This document shows, piece by piece, positions 43,459 to 56,202 of a stretch of DNA of 64,000 bases (within the stretch, counting starts at the first letter, position 1; the number at the start of each line of letters is the position of its first letter). The translations under genes and the position numbers were made by a program. The stretch comes from Musa acuminata AAA Group (lineage: Eukaryota; Streptophyta; Magnoliopsida; Zingiberales; Musaceae): assembly GCF_036884655.1 (NCBI RefSeq), contig NC_088340.1, positions 31,871,501 through 31,935,500 on the forward strand. The letters run 5' to 3'. The notes under the pieces were generated by a model. The model was not told the origin of the DNA and ran no database searches. It worked only from the letters and a program-made list of their open reading frames with translations.

Positions 43459-45259
43459 GTAAGCGTCGTTTAATGGCGATCCAATTCATGGCCATTCCCG
43501 AGTCTTTCTCCATGCATGTGCTCGTTCTTTTCATCACAGCTTGCTCAGGAGCCAGAGTTCTCCAAGCCTCCCTTCTTGTCAGATCTGTAAAGGCTTGGAA
43601 TGATTTCATGTGAGTGGAAGCAGTATGAGATGTTTACACACGTATGCCTTCGGGTTCCTTTTCTAAATTTCTCATTTCAATTTAACATATTTTAGATTAA
43701 ATCATTAGAGTTATTGATCTAACAATCTAGGCATATTTTTTTATCTGATTAAAACTACATGGGGTGCTAACCCGAAAATAAAAAAAATAGTAGTATATAT
43801 TTATTCATGTTAATTCTTGTGTAAGTGTTTGATTATTTGTTAAGTAACTTAAATTAATTATCAGATTAGTATCATGAAACAAATATTTTATAAGTGTTAT
43901 TCTCATTATTGTTATAGTTGTTCAATGATTATTTTGTCATTTAAAAATTGATCTCATTACTCTTGTAGTTTAATTATTATCTTATCATTTTTTTAATTTA
44001 TAAAAAAATGTTATAGTGGTTGCATGATTATTTCATCATTTATTAAGCTTTAAAAGTCTCAGTTATATTTTTAGTTTATATTTTTGGATTTATATTAAAA
44101 GAGAAAATAACTTTGACAGTATTCCTTTTTATTCTATACACATCAATTCTATTTATAAAAGAAACTATATTGTTTCCTTTTTAAAAAAATCTCTTCACTA
44201 AAAATTTTAGATTTTAAAAAAGACTGATTCTGTTGAATTTAAAAAGAACTTTGATTCTATTAAAAAAATAAAAAAGGGAAGTCTTTGATTATGTTGAATC
44301 AATTAAGTGTTCTGTTGGTTAAATCCAAAATATGTTTATTGTAAGAATTGAACCCCTAACCAGTTGATAACATATAAGTTAAATATTATCATCTAATTTA
44401 CGAACTGTTTTTAATTGATTTTGAAACTGTGATATTTAAAACATTACAGCTTCTGTCAATTACTCCAAGTTTTCTTTTTATACTTATTGACAGATCCAAA
44501 TCAAATATTAAAATTAGGACTAACAGTAAATTATTTTTCCGTTCAGAACTATTAATTTGAATTAATATATATTTTAATTTATTTCACTCATATTTTGTTA
44601 ATATTTTGCATCTCAATTGCTTGTAAAATTTTATTAAATTGATTTCATATAATTCAATTAATAAAATTTATTAATTGTGATATATCTATATTTATATTTT
44701 TTGTTATGTTAGATTATTACAATAATTCTTTTGACATCAGTTTTTCCCTAAACAAACATCATAACACATATTTTAAAAGGATAAAATAAAAAATATACTC
44801 AACTTACTATTCTACTTCATTAAATAATGATTTATAATCATAAAAAAAATTAATTTAATTTTATATATTATGATTCAATATCCCTCAAACCTAAGAAATT
44901 TAATGGGACTAGTGGTTTGAACATTGATCTATATCTATATTGTATGAAAATTATCCCCTTTCTGAATCCTTCTAAATTCTGAAAAATCTTCCGAAAAAAT
45001 TGAATGTCTCTATAGGTTTAAAATCCATAGTTATCTTTTAGATGATCTTTATGAGACCTATAAAAAAATATATATAAAACTTCTAAAAAATCCAACAAGA
45101 CACATCTTAGAGATTCTGAAGGTATCTATCAATTTACTACTTGCAGTTTACTTCTAAAGAAATCTACTTGCAATTTACTATCGATTCTGAGGTTGTGCAT
45201 CAAATGCTTCAACATCGTGATCTGCTTGCAGTTTCCTTTCTTCTTTGTCGATGACACAG
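43459..45259 (+). other. AT-rich stretch between RLK pieces
   Basis: It begins as an intron (GTAAGC) but should also contain the first LRR exons, which were not found. It is mostly AT-rich with no coding signal. The first LRR exons have probably been deleted. Confidence 0.5.
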
Positions 45260-45660
45260 GGCCCTGAGGAACTTGTCCATGAACTTCCAGAGTACATTGG
45301 AGAGATGAGAAACATGATAAGCTTGTGGGTGTATCAGAAGGCTGTCTCAAAAAGCTTTAGTTTCTTTTGATCGAAAGCTTCTTCCCAAAGCATGTATGAT
45401 GACCTCCTTTCTGCATCAAATTTGCGTCACAGGGATTTAAGCTTCAACAGCCTGTCAGGTCCAATTCCAAGGAGCTACGAAGGACCGAGCAGTTGTCTAA
45501 CTAGCATGTAAACAAATGTTCACAGTGGTATCTTCTCATGCCATGTCCAATCTCACTATCTTTCGCTTCTCCTGTGTAGGTATCTTACAAATAACAAGCT
45601 GAACGGGAGGATACCCGGTTGGATCTTGAACAGTGATCAGAATCTGTCCGCAATGTCCGA
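45260..45660 (+). pseudogene. RLK leucine-rich repeat exons
   Basis: Three short exon-like pieces are seen. The first, after ACAG at 45259, reads ELPEYIGEMRNMISL. The second (45433-45507) follows GTCACAG and reads DLSFNSLSGPIPRSYEG, ending at GTAAAC. The third, from 45580 after TGTAG, reads YLTNNKLNGRIPGWILNS. They fit the plant LxxLxLxxNxLxGxIP repeat and the small-exon structure of this family. Splice borders are mostly kept. Confidence 0.8.
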
Positions 45661-45839
45661 TTTGAAGTTGTTATCATGCATTTCTAAGGGCTATAATCAT
45701 GTCATGAACTCACTATCTGCAGTGATGTTTTCTTACATCTCGTTTTTGGGAACCCCTGCGCCAGGTGTTTGTCAAGGAAATATGCAAGTCCTCCATGATA
45801 TGAAATCCCTTCCGAGCTAAATTGATTTGCTGAACTTTT

Positions 45840-46459
45840 CTACCTTGATCGAAGATGGATTTTCTTGCTAGCAGTAATCTAGTGTCGAGCTATTCATCCA
45901 TGAATTCGGATACGTAAGCTTTCGATGCCTTTCCTTCAGCATTCACTGTACCGTAGTGATCTGACTGGTTTCCATTTTTACAGGATAAAGTCATGCTTAA
46001 GAAGAATCCTACCGTAGTGTTCTGGAGAAACATTTCTTCAGCATTTCTTCCTCGTGAGTATTCATGATTGAGTACATTTGGGTTTTGAATCTATCACAGA
46101 TTTCATTCTGCTCGTGAACTGTGGTGGTGGCAAGATGATCATGGATGGCAATGAGTATGAAGATGATAGATACATTAAGATCGGGTGTAAGCATAAAATC
46201 TATGATATCAAAAAAAATTTATGTCCGTACCTTTCGATGTCGTCTAAAAAGATCTTTGTGTGATTTACAAAGGCACTATCCCTAGATCCAAAACCACTAT
46301 CAATATGCAATTGCAATGAGAACTAGATTCTCTTTCTCCTTTCTTTTTATTCCCAGGACCACTTTGATTGATGATTTATGGAAGTAGGTTAAGAGAAAAA
46401 CTGTAATATCTTAACTGTATCCTATATGAAATGCATTATTTAGCCCCTAGAGGTCTTAA
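45840..46459 (+). pseudogene. RLK malectin N-half, first copy, with truncated J-type LTR
   Basis: Two exon-like pieces are seen. One reads FLASSNLVSSYSSMNSDT and ends near 45914 before GTAAGC; the other, from about 46100, reads FILLVNCGGGKMIMDGNEYEDDRY, the start of the malectin domain. At 46186 the exon is cut by an LTR of element J (TGTAAGCATAAAATC), of which 274 bp remain. A nearly identical second copy follows at once, so the unit was tandemly duplicated. Confidence 0.85.
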
Positions 46460-46828
46460 CTACCTTGATCGAAGATGGATTTTCTTGCTAGCAGTAATCT
46501 AGTGTCGAGCTATTCATCCATGAATTCGGATACCTAAGCTTTCGATGCCTTTCCTTCAGCATTCACTGTACCGTAGTGATCTGGCTGGTTTCCATTTTTA
46601 CAGGATAAAGTCATGCTTAAGAAGAATCCTACCATGTTCTGGAGAAACATTTCTCTCTGGTGAGTAATGATAACCTGCTGAAGCATTTCTTCCTTATGAG
46701 TATTCATGATTGAGTACATTTGGGTTTTGAATCTATCACAGATTTCATTCTGCTCGTGAACTATGGTGGTGGCAAGGTGATCATGGATGGCAATGAGTAT
46801 GAAGATGATAGATACATTAGGATAGGTT
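46460..46828 (+). pseudogene. RLK malectin N-half, second copy
   Basis: It repeats the first copy from ACCTTGATCGAAGATGG to DGNEYEDDRYIRIG and is cut at the same base by the LTR of J. It carries an extra stretch of about 45 bp (near 46650-46695). The Cys of NCGGG is Tyr here. Confidence 0.85.
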
Positions 46829-47322
46829 GTAAGTATAAAATGTATGATATCGAAAAAAATTTTATGTCAGAATTGAAATTAAATAATATTATATCAGATT
46901 TATAATATGTATCTTTCAATGTCATCTGAAAAGATCTATGTGTGATCTACAAAGGCACCATCCCTAGATCCAACACCACTATCATACAATTACAATGATA
47001 ACTAGATTCTCTTTCTCTCCTCTTTCTATTCTTAGGATCACTTTGATTGATGATTCATGGAGGTAGGTTAAGAGAGAAACTGTAATATCTCAATTGTGTA
47101 CTCTATGAGATGTGTCATTTAGCCCCTAGAAATCCTATCTATTTATAGGCAAGAGAAAAGAGTCTATAATAAGTTATTATGAGAGTTCCTCCCATCAAGG
47201 GTGTCGCCTAAGGAATCCTACTATAATATGGACTTCTTTTCTATTAGTCAATATTTGTCATTAAAATTCAATTAGTTATATTATATATCTTATATAATTA
47301 TAAAGGGTCACATAATCTAACA
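46829..47322 (-). repeat. 3' LTR of J (494 bp)
   Basis: On the plus strand it runs TGTAAGTATAAAATG ... AATCTAACA. The minus-strand polypurine tract (CCAAGTGGGAGAATG) abuts it at 47323-47337. A truncated third copy of this LTR lies at 46186-46459. Confidence 0.85.
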
Positions 47323-47889
47323 TTCTCCCACTTGGCATATTAATTAATAAGATATAAAAGATATTCAAAATTAAAATAAATAAAATAATTTTTTAAAAAA
47401 ATAATTTTACCTAATTGGATTCTAAAATTTTTTTGAAAAGTATTTTATATATGGCTATATATTTTAAAAATAACTCAATAAGTCTAATAAATATAATAAT
47501 ACTACATTAAGTCTAGCTATTAATATGAGTCATAGTGGTTGTATATTATCAATGTCATACTCCCTTCTATCTATCACAATATTATTAGTCTTTTCTAATA
47601 TAGTCTATAATGACCCATATAATTTGTTTTGTTAAGACAGTTCTATTCTTACATTCAACTATAATATGCATAAACATAAATATAAACATGATAGCAGAAA
47701 CAAATAACTTTAATTAAGTAAGAAAAATGTCAATAATAATATCCACCTAAACATGCATCACAATATATTTTATGGCTTGCTCACAAGCCCCATTCTAAAA
47801 ACATATTCTTTAAATATTTTACACTATAAAACTTTATTAAATTGATCAGCAATCATCATAGTAGTGCTTAGATTCTCAATTGACACTTG
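47323..47889 (-). pseudogene. J: 3' untranslated part and RNase H end
   Basis: The first 440 bases from the LTR are AT-rich and non-coding. From about 47889 down to 47770 the minus strand reads the end of a copia RNase H (ADQFNKVL, then FKEYVFRMGL). The rest of RNase H lies beyond solo LTR K. Confidence 0.65.
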
Positions 47890-49589
47890 TGTTAGGAACG
47901 AGTCGGCACTAAGAGGGGGGGGGGTGAATTAGTGCAACGGTAAAAAATCGTCAGTTCAAAAATCTTCTTACATTAAAACCCATTTTGTAAAGATGCTTAA
48001 CTTTGAAATGTTTGCAAGATTGTCATGAGCAAATAAAGTAAGTAAATCAGTTTACAATATGAGAATTAAAAGAAGAACAAAAATGTAAACTGCTGTATAG
48101 TAGTTTGGTCGTCACAACCTACATCTACTCCATCGATTCCCCTTCCATCGAGGCCACCAGCATCCACTAACGATCTTCTTTTAATGGGCGAAGATCAACT
48201 ACCCTTTTACAACCCTCTTCTCCTTTTCATAGGTTTAGGAGACAATCTTTACACCCCTTTACTCCTCTCTAAAACTATACTAACACTTAGAGCTTTGAGA
48301 GGAGTTCTCACAAGATTACAATAGAGTTTTTCTACTTTTTTTACTCAATTCTTGTGTATGTTAACCAGAGATAAGAAGGGTATTTATAGGCCTCAAGTTG
48401 ATTCAAACTTAGAGCCTAAAAATGTCTCATCCTGGGTTTTCCGGGTCTTGACGGTACCACCGCCTGTGCTGGGCGGTACCACCACCTACAGCACTAACAG
48501 TGGGCGGTACCACCACCGATAGTACTGACACTGGACGGTACCATGGCCTAGTCTGATGGTACCATCGCCTAGGAGACTGTGTTTGGGTGGTACCATTGCC
48601 TAGCCTGGTGGTACCACCACCTAGGAGACTATGTCTAGGTGGTAACACTGCCTAAACTGATGGTACCATCACTTGATAATCACGGAGACTGAGTCTGGGC
48701 AGTACCACCACCTGACATAGTCTCGGAGACTATGTCACGATGATGCCACTTGTTGGGTCATTGTTTGGGTCTTTCATTGGGCCCAACACAGTCCATACAT
48801 GGGCCTAACTAGCCCTTAATTGGGTTAGCCCAATTCCAATCTCAATTATGTACTAACTATGAATTATAAGGCATACACTAAGCAAATCCGATCCAGTTAG
48901 TTTTGGTTTCTTCCGACGAGCTTCTAGCGATCTTCCAGTGAACTTCCGATAATTTCTTAGCAATGTTCTAACGGACTCCCAACAAGCTCCTGTACTTCAC
49001 AACGATCTTCTTGGTAAGTTCCGACAAGCTTCTTCGGCAAGCTCTTGGACTTCTCGGTCAATTTCGATAGAACTTCCGACGAACATCCGTACTTCCGACG
49101 AACTCTCGAACTCCCAACAAAATCTCGTTCTTGACTTTAGGACTTCATTTTACTTTATGCCTTGATCACTATCATAGTTAATCCTGCACAAATAAAACCT
49201 ATTTCAATCTAGATAATTATTACAAAGCTTGAATCATGTTGTCCGGCATGTCATTGGTTCTTCGACGTTTCATCCGATTCTTCGACGCATCATCCTCTCT
49301 TGAGGCCTATTGCCTAATCAGTCAGTTGACCTCCGTAACTCCGATTTTCTTGACACAATTTCTACTCTTCTTGGCCTGATGCCCGAACTCATGTCCCAAA
49401 GCCTTCTACTGATACGTCGATCGATTCTTTGGCACGACGTCCAATCTTCTGACATGTTTTTCTCTGGCCCAACATGATTCTTCCTGCTTTAATCGTCTCT
49501 TCCTGATCGAAGCTTCTAGCGTCACTCAAAATACAGATCAAATCATAAACACTATCAATTGATTTTATCATCAAAATCTAAGATTAACG
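47890..49589 (-). repeat. Solo LTR K, SIRE/Maximus type (1700 bp)
   Basis: On the minus strand it starts CGTTAATCTTAGATTTTGAT (TG changed to CG) and ends TCCTAACA. It is flanked by ACTTG and ACTTA, a 5-bp duplication with one change. It has no internal region, so it arose by recombination between two LTRs. It carries both the GCCGGAAG block (about 48905-49130) and the GGTACC palindrome array (about 48450-48730), and so resembles G1 and F rather than H. It is in the opposite orientation to those elements. Confidence 0.88.
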
Positions 49590-50130
49590 ACTTACTATTT
49601 CTGAACTCTTTCTCTAACCACCAAGTACTTTATCTTGTTGTGCTTGGAACCACTAGAGTACTTGTCATTCTTGGAGAAAAAAACTACTATGATATTATCA
49701 CAAAATATCTCCAATGACCTAGCAATTGAATCAACCATACCAAGTTTTGGGATGATATTTTACGGTCATAAAGCTTGATTTGTGGCTTCAAAGCATGCCA
49801 TAAATTCAGCTTCTATTGTTGATGATGTAATAAGCAATTGCTTTGCACTTTTTCAAGAAATTGCCCCAACAGCTAATATGAATATAAATCTTAAAGTAGA
49901 CTTCCTACTATCGAGGTAATTTGCAAAATTAACATCTGAATATCCCATCACTTCAAGCTGATCTGATCTCCTATATGTGAGTATATAATCTTTCATTTCC
50001 TACAGATATCTCATTATTTTCTTTGTAGCTTTCTAATGTTCCATTCTTGGGTTATTCTAGTATCTACCTAGCATTGTATTTGCAAAATTGATATATGGTC
50101 TTGTACAGGTTGAACATATAATAGATTTCT
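49590..50130 (-). pseudogene. J RNase H, first part
   Basis: The minus strand continues the copia RNase H, with similarity to the EAEF.A and S.N.P motifs but repeated stops. It is the same reading as 47889 and below once K is removed. Confidence 0.6.
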
Positions 50131-51000
50131 AACTACGCACTCATAAAGAATATTCTTCATTTGATTCTTTTCTAAGTCATTTTTCGAGTACAATTTTGGC
50201 TGAATTTTTTACCTTTGGTAATAGGTATATCATTGGCTGAGCAAAGCTGCATATTAAACCTCTCTAAAATATAATTAATATATTTTTTCTTAGATAGTTC
50301 TAATAATCCTTGAGATCTATCCCTGAATATCTCAATGTCAATAACATAGGTTGCCTCATTCATCTCAACTATCTTAAAGTTCTTGCTGAGAAATATTTTG
50401 GTTTCGTGCAATAAAGCAAGATCACTACTAGCAAATAAAATATTATCCATATATAAGATCAATATAATAAACTTGCTCCCACTTACCTTCAGATATATGT
50501 ACTGATCAATAGTATTTTCCTTAAATCCGAAGAAAGCTTGTTTAAGGCCATAAATAGATTTCTTAAGTTATAATCCTAACTTTCTTTTTCCTTTTCTATA
50601 AATCCTTTAGGTTGTTCTATATATATTTTCTCATCTAGAAATACTATTTTCACATCCATTTGGTATAACTCAAGATCATAATAAGCTACTAATGCCATAA
50701 CGAGTCTTAACAAGTCCTCTCTAAAAATTGAAGAAAACGACTCATTATAGTTGATGCCTTCTTTATGAGAAAAATCTTTGGCCATAAGTTTGGCTTTATA
50801 TCATTCGATATTGTTCATTGAGTCACATTTTGTCTTAAAGATCAATTTACAACTGACTCTTTTATAATTATTAGGCAATTTAACGAGTTCCCAAACATCA
50901 TTTTGGTCCATTGATTTTAACTCTTCTTTCATTGCATCATACTATTTTTTAAAATTGTTACTTTCTATAGCTTATAAAAATGATAAGATGTCTCTTTTTA
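50131..51000 (-). pseudogene. J reverse transcriptase
   Basis: The open parts are 50172-50462 (LYMDNILFASSDLALLHETKIFLSKNF, then YVIDIEIFRDRSQGLLELS) and 50576-50785 (AKDFSHKEGINYNESFSS, then YQMDVKIVFLDEKIYIEQPKGF). The catalytic YVDD box reads YMDN, so the second Asp is lost. Frames are joined by stops and shifts. Confidence 0.8.
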
Positions 51001-52300
51001 TTCCTATATCATAATCTTATTATTGTAGATATACTATATAATTATCAGAAATGATATTTTTCTTTTTCCTTTCCGATCTTCTCAAAGATGCCAATTGTAA
51101 TAGTTCTACAAGATCATTAGCGACAATATCAACATCATGTGAGAGTTCATCGATGTTATTTTGTTGTTCACTCTTGTTAATTCTCTTATTGATTTGAGGA
51201 ACAACAATTTCTTGAATATGAGATTATACGGGAGAATTAACTTGAATCTCCTCACTATCAAAATTGATCCTTCGAGATTTTTTACTTTCATTGATTTCAT
51301 CATTTTCTAAGAATCTTGCATTACTAGATTCTACTATCCTCATACTATGATTAGGATAATAAAATCTATATCCTTTGGATTTTTTTGGATAACTAATAAA
51401 ATGTCCAAAAATAGTTCTTGGATCAAATTTCTTTTCATGTGGATTGAATACTCTTATCTCTGTAGGACACTCCTAAATATATAAATGTCTCAGACTGGGG
51501 TTCCTACCAGTCCATAGCTCAAATAGAGTTGATGGAACCGACTTACTAGGAATCCTATTCAAGATATATATAGTTGTCCTTAGAGCTTCACCCTACATTG
51601 ACTCAGGTATAAAGAAATAACTCATCATGCTCCTAACCAGATCTATAAGAGTATGATTTCGCCTTTCAGTAATACCATTCTACTATGGCAAACCTAGTAA
51701 TGCATACTGAGCATAAATACCCCGTTGTTCTCAAAATATAGCAAAAGGACCAACATTATGACCTGATTCATCATATCTGCCATAAAATTCACCACTCTTG
51801 TCAGATTTGAAAATTTTATATACACTTCAAGAGTGAACGACCTAAGACTTTTCATATATAGATAAACATAGTAATATCTAGACAGATCATCTATAAATGC
51901 GATGAAATATATTTCTCCACTAAAATAGGAAATATGGAGTAGTTTGTAAATATCAATATGAATAATCTTAAGAAGTTCTTTACTTCTTATGATATTTTTC
52001 TTTGTATGTTTAATTTGCTTTCCATTAATGCAATCTATAAAAACATCAAAATCAATGAAGTCTAAATGTTTCAAAATATTATCTTTCACTAATCTTTTAA
52101 TTCTTTTCTTAGAGGTATGCTTCAATCGTCTATGCAACAATATAGAAGATCTTTTATTATTAAAACTAAGTTTCAATCCACCACTTGATTGTAGGGTCAA
52201 TAGTATCTTTGCAAACTCAAGATTCAAATTAATTTTATATAAACCATTACATAGAATTTTAGAATCAACTTTTATTGAATCATAAAATATATTGAGTTTA
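51001..52300 (-). pseudogene. J integrase
   Basis: A 177-codon frame (52227-51694) holds the zinc domain (LHRRLKHTSKKRIKRL, then CINGKQ) and the start of the core (IIHIDIYKL, then YFIAFIDDLSRYYYVYL), with the first Asp kept. The Glu region (GITERRNHT near 51665) is also readable. Stops separate the parts. Confidence 0.75.
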
Positions 52301-53450
52301 CCATTATAAAAGAAAGATAATATCCTAACTCATCAATTCTAGATGGATAAACTAAATTTCTAGAAATAGTAAAAACATAACATGTATCAACAAGATCCAT
52401 CAGATGACATGTCTCTAGATATAGATGATAAGTCCCCATTGACATTACTTCCGCTTTGAGACGATTTCCCATAATGATGAATCTTTCTTTTTTTTTTAAA
52501 TTTTTAGATTTAAATAATTTCTTATATATTATTGATAACATGAGTTGAAGTACCAAAATCAATCCACCAAGTATCAGACGGAACTTCTATAATATTTTAT
52601 TCAAAATATACAAAGGTCAAGTTTATACATTTCTTTTTGAACCAAGTTTTATGTTTAATGTAGTCCTTCTTCACATATCCTTTTTTGTCACAAAAGAAAC
52701 ACTCTACTATAGAATCTTTCTTTTCATTAGTTTGTTTAATATTTCCAGACTCGACAAATTTCTTTAATGGATTATGTTTTTTTTTTTTTTCTGTTACCAA
52801 CTCTCTGAGTAGTAGTCATGACATTATATGAACTTTCCTATCTTAATCTCAATTCTTCTTGAACACAAATATTAGTTAACTTATTTAAGTTCCACTTATT
52901 ATTATTTATATTATAGTAATTCTTGAATGAGCCAAACTAAGAAGAAAGAGAATTAAGAATAAATTATACAAGGAAAGACTCATCAACATTCATGACTAAT
53001 ACTTTAAGTTTTGCAACTTTATCAGCCATATTGAGGATGTATCCTAAATTCCTTTAGTACCATCATACTGAATCGTAGTTAGTTCTTTCATTAGTATGTC
53101 AGCCAATGACTTATTAGTAGATTTAAATATGTCTTCAATAACCTTTAAATATTCCCTTGCATTAGTTGTAATCGATAATGAAGTCTTTATATTATTTGCA
53201 ATCATTATTCTTATGAACATTAAACTAAGCCTATTAGATCTTTCCCAAGCTTTCATTTCATTAACTTATTCCATAGTACTTTCATCAGTCAAGTTTGATA
53301 GCTTTTCAATGAGCAATGCTAAGTCAAGATCTAATATACCTAACGTGAATTGCACATACTCTAACTATTCTGACTAATTTAATCCAGAGAGTATAGGGAT
53401 ACTAGAAGTATGAGAATGTATGGAGGAAAGTATCATTGTAAAATATAAAA
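52301..53450 (-). pseudogene. J gag and protease region
   Basis: The minus-strand gag is readable in pieces (53256-53044; 52800-52597). The zinc knuckle reads CFFCDKKGYVKKDY, with the His and last Cys changed to Tyr. A protease region lies between this and the integrase but its active site is not clear. Confidence 0.65.
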
Positions 53451-54974
53451 TAATATTAATACTTTGAGTTTTCAAAATTTGATGAACTATTGATATTATC
53501 CATATTTCACCTTTGGGTGAAATATTGATATAACTAGTGTTCACTCAAGATCATATATGGAGGACTGACACCATTTTTGTGGAATAGTATTGTTACTTTT
53601 GGGTATACAACCCTAAGCTGCAAGAATATCAAAAACAGTATCACTCTACCCCATCACATAATTATTTAAAGTAGATTTTCCTTTGGGATTATTTACATCT
53701 CATAATTATGTGTGTCATTGTGAGTATTATTTTCTTAATGTCATTTAGGACTAGTTCTTTATAAGTTATTAATCTAGGTCACTTTGGTGGCTACAAAACC
53801 AATACAATAATATAAAATATAATTTAAAATGTCCTATAAATGAGAAAACTTTAAATGTAATTCATATCCCAAAAATCTATCGTCGTGTGACACTTTGGTA
53901 GTTATAAGTCAGATAAAACTTAGGGAGATGAGTTACAAATAATATTCATCAAATTTCTTCAATTTAATTTATGCTAAATAATTCAATAATAGAATTACTG
54001 AGCATTAATCAGTAAAAAAAACTTATATGATAATCATGATAACATATAAATTATGTCTTCATGTGAAAGATAAATATTATTTCATAATTTCAAATACTTT
54101 CGTCTTAAAGATAAATATTATTATATAATTCCAAATATATACATGCCAATAACTAAAAAAATATCCAACAATAATAATTAGATTTTATTTACCATATGTA
54201 AAATGTAATTAATAAATCATATGAGAAAACTATAAAAGAAAATTAAATTTTATAATTTTTTTTATAAAATTAAATTTAATCAAATAATCAAAATATAATC
54301 ATGATCAAATTCAATCATAATTAAAATAAATCATATTTATCAATTTTATAATTAAGGATATAAATTAGAAATTCTTAATTTCATAACGATAAAACTATAA
54401 TTTTATTGACAGGATATCAGATGTAATTATGACATTTCTAAAGGATAGAACTGTTAAAATATTAAAAGGCATTAATAAAGAACAAAAGGGCAAAGTCATA
54501 ATTTGACCAAAAAAAAATATTTGTTTAAAAACTATAATTTGCTTTAAAACCTTAATTTGTTGCCTTGCGTCGTTGTTGTTGCCTACACAATCGTTGGCTG
54601 TGGGAGGTTGCCGACTATGCGACCCCCTTGCAACACCAACCCGGCACATGATCGTCGCTTGGGCGCGGCCTATGCCTGCGCACTACCACCGCTTGGACGC
54701 GGTTTCTGCTCATAGTGTATGGCTCACCGCCTGGTGTTGGCAATCATCGTAGAAGACCACACGTAGCAGTGCTGGTGTTATGGCTTCCATCGGCAGCAGT
54801 GTTATTACCATCTTCGTGCGCCATGCAGGTAGCGCAATCATCGCTATCTTGCGATCGTGGAAGACGATGATACAAAGAAGCTCACTGGATAGATAGAAAG
54901 ATCGACATGGATCATTCAAATATTATAAATTAGAAAATAATAGATCTATGATATCTGATTTCAAGAATCTAGGC
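53451..54974 (-). other. J leader
   Basis: It is about 1.5 kb between gag and the primer-binding site, AT-rich except for a GC-rich patch at 54545-54900 (GCGTCG, GGGCGCGGCC and similar). As in the leader of B, the frames in the patch are explained by composition. Confidence 0.6.
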
Positions 54975-54985
54975 TCTAATACCAA
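54973..54985 (-). other. Primer-binding site of J
   Basis: The minus strand reads TGGTATTAGAGCC one or two bases after the LTR, one change from the initiator-Met-type site. Confidence 0.75.
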
Positions 54986-54986
54986 T

Positions 54987-55297
54987 TGTAAGCATAAAAT
55001 ATGATATGTACTTTTCGATGTCATTTAAAAAAAATCTTGGTATGATCTACAAAGACACTAGCCCTAGATCCAAAACTACTATCAATTTGTAAGGAGAATT
55101 AGACTCTCTTTCTCATCCTATCTTTTATAGATTGATGATTCAGGAAGATTGAGAGAAAAATTGTAATCTCTCAACGGCATCATTTAGCTCCTAGATGTCT
55201 TGTCTATTTATAGACAAGAACAAAAAGTCTATGATAAATTATTAGAAGAGTTCTTCCTATCAATGATATCCCCCAAGAAATCATATTATAAAAGACG
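54987..55297 (-). repeat. 5' LTR remnant of J (about 311 bp)
   Basis: It matches the first part (plus-strand order) of the LTR at 46829-47322 up to the ATATTATAAAAGACG region, where similarity ends and receptor-kinase coding sequence begins. The outer 180 bp or so have been deleted together with the target duplication. Confidence 0.8.
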
Positions 55298-55762
55298 ACG
55301 TAATCACATGATGCATAAGAATTTCCCATTTCTGAGAGCAAGAAATGGGCTTATAGCTCCACAGGAGATTTCGTCGATACCACAACAGCACTGAACATAA
55401 CCAAGCCAGAATTTTACATGACCGCAAGGCTTAATCCCTCCTTACCCAAATACTATGGACTTTTGTTTGTACACGGTCAATCTGCATTTTGCCGAGATAG
55501 CGTTCACAGATGATGAAACATGTAGCAGCCTTCTTCTGCAAGACTTCAACATCGCTAAGGAAGCTAATGGAACTGGTAAGGAAATCATCGAGTCCTTCAC
55601 TGTCATGGTAGATGGCACCTTGGAGACTCATTTTTGTTGGGCTGGGAAGGGCACAAACCCCGTTCCGTTCTGGGGTGTGTATGCTCCTCTTGCATCAGCC
55701 ATTTCGGTGACACCAAGCAAGCTTGTGGAAGCCTGTTCTTCAATTTTATCGTGTGTTGTTTG
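55298..55762 (+). pseudogene. RLK malectin C-half exons
   Basis: The plus strand reads SKKWAYSSTGDFVDTTTALN and EFYMTARLNPSLPKYYG; then, after a frame change, CLYTVNLHFAEIAFTDDE; then, after another, LQDFNIAKEANGTGKE and HFCWAGKGTNPVPFWGVYAPLASAISVTP. This is the second half of the malectin domain of LRR-VIII receptor kinases. Two frameshifts and one missing stretch make it non-functional. It is cut at 55762 by element I. Confidence 0.85.
55758..55762 (+). other. Target-site duplication of element I, left copy
   Basis: GTTTG is repeated exactly at 59236-59240 across the element. Confidence 0.9.
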
Positions 55763-56106
55763 TGTTGGAAATGGAGGAGCAAGGAAGAAACAGAATACTA
55801 CGATACGAGTAAAAAGAATCCTTTTGACTCAAGAAAACTGATGTAGTATTAAAAACAGGAGGAACACTTACAAGATACCAGATACCAAATGCACAGACTC
55901 TTTATCTTCCTCTCCTCAATCTCAATGTCTTGCTAGATGAACTAAGGTCCTATTTATAGGACCTAATGACAACTACCCTATAACTACTAGATCATAAGGT
56001 AGTTATTGAAACTACTAGATCATGATCAAGTGGTTTATTGAAATCATCATGTAACCACTAGATCATGATAATAATCTAGATAGATAACTAGAATCAAATC
56101 TCAACA
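55763..56106 (-). repeat. 3' LTR of I (344 bp)
   Basis: Plus-strand order is TGTTGGAAATGG ... AATCTCAACA. The TATA region lies in an inverted repeat (55945-55964). The minus-strand polypurine tract AAGGGGGAGTG lies just outside, at about 56106-56116. Confidence 0.92.
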
Positions 56107-56202
56107 CTCCCCCTTGATTCATAGTTGCATACACCAATTTACGACATAAAATAAATATGCTTTCGAAATAAAAGTGATTTGGTGAAGATATCCATAACTT
56201 GT

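Larger units (their letters stand above)
46829..55297 (-). mobile_element. Minus-strand Ty1/copia element J
   Basis: The 3' LTR (46829-47322), polypurine tract, RNase H, RT, integrase, gag and primer-binding site are read on the minus strand, with a 5' LTR remnant at 54987-55297. It is inserted in the malectin exon of the receptor-kinase pseudogene. Solo LTR K sits inside its RNase H. It is heavily decayed, with many stops in every domain. The target duplication cannot be checked because the right LTR is truncated. Confidence 0.85.

Noticed and set aside
44330..44400. GAATTGAACCCCTAACC resembles the T-arm of a tRNA on the minus strand
   Set aside because: No D-arm, anticodon stem or acceptor stem could be matched around it.
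55434..55841. A separate small gene (128-codon frame)
   Set aside because: It is the second half of the malectin domain of the receptor-kinase pseudogene, and its end lies inside element I.
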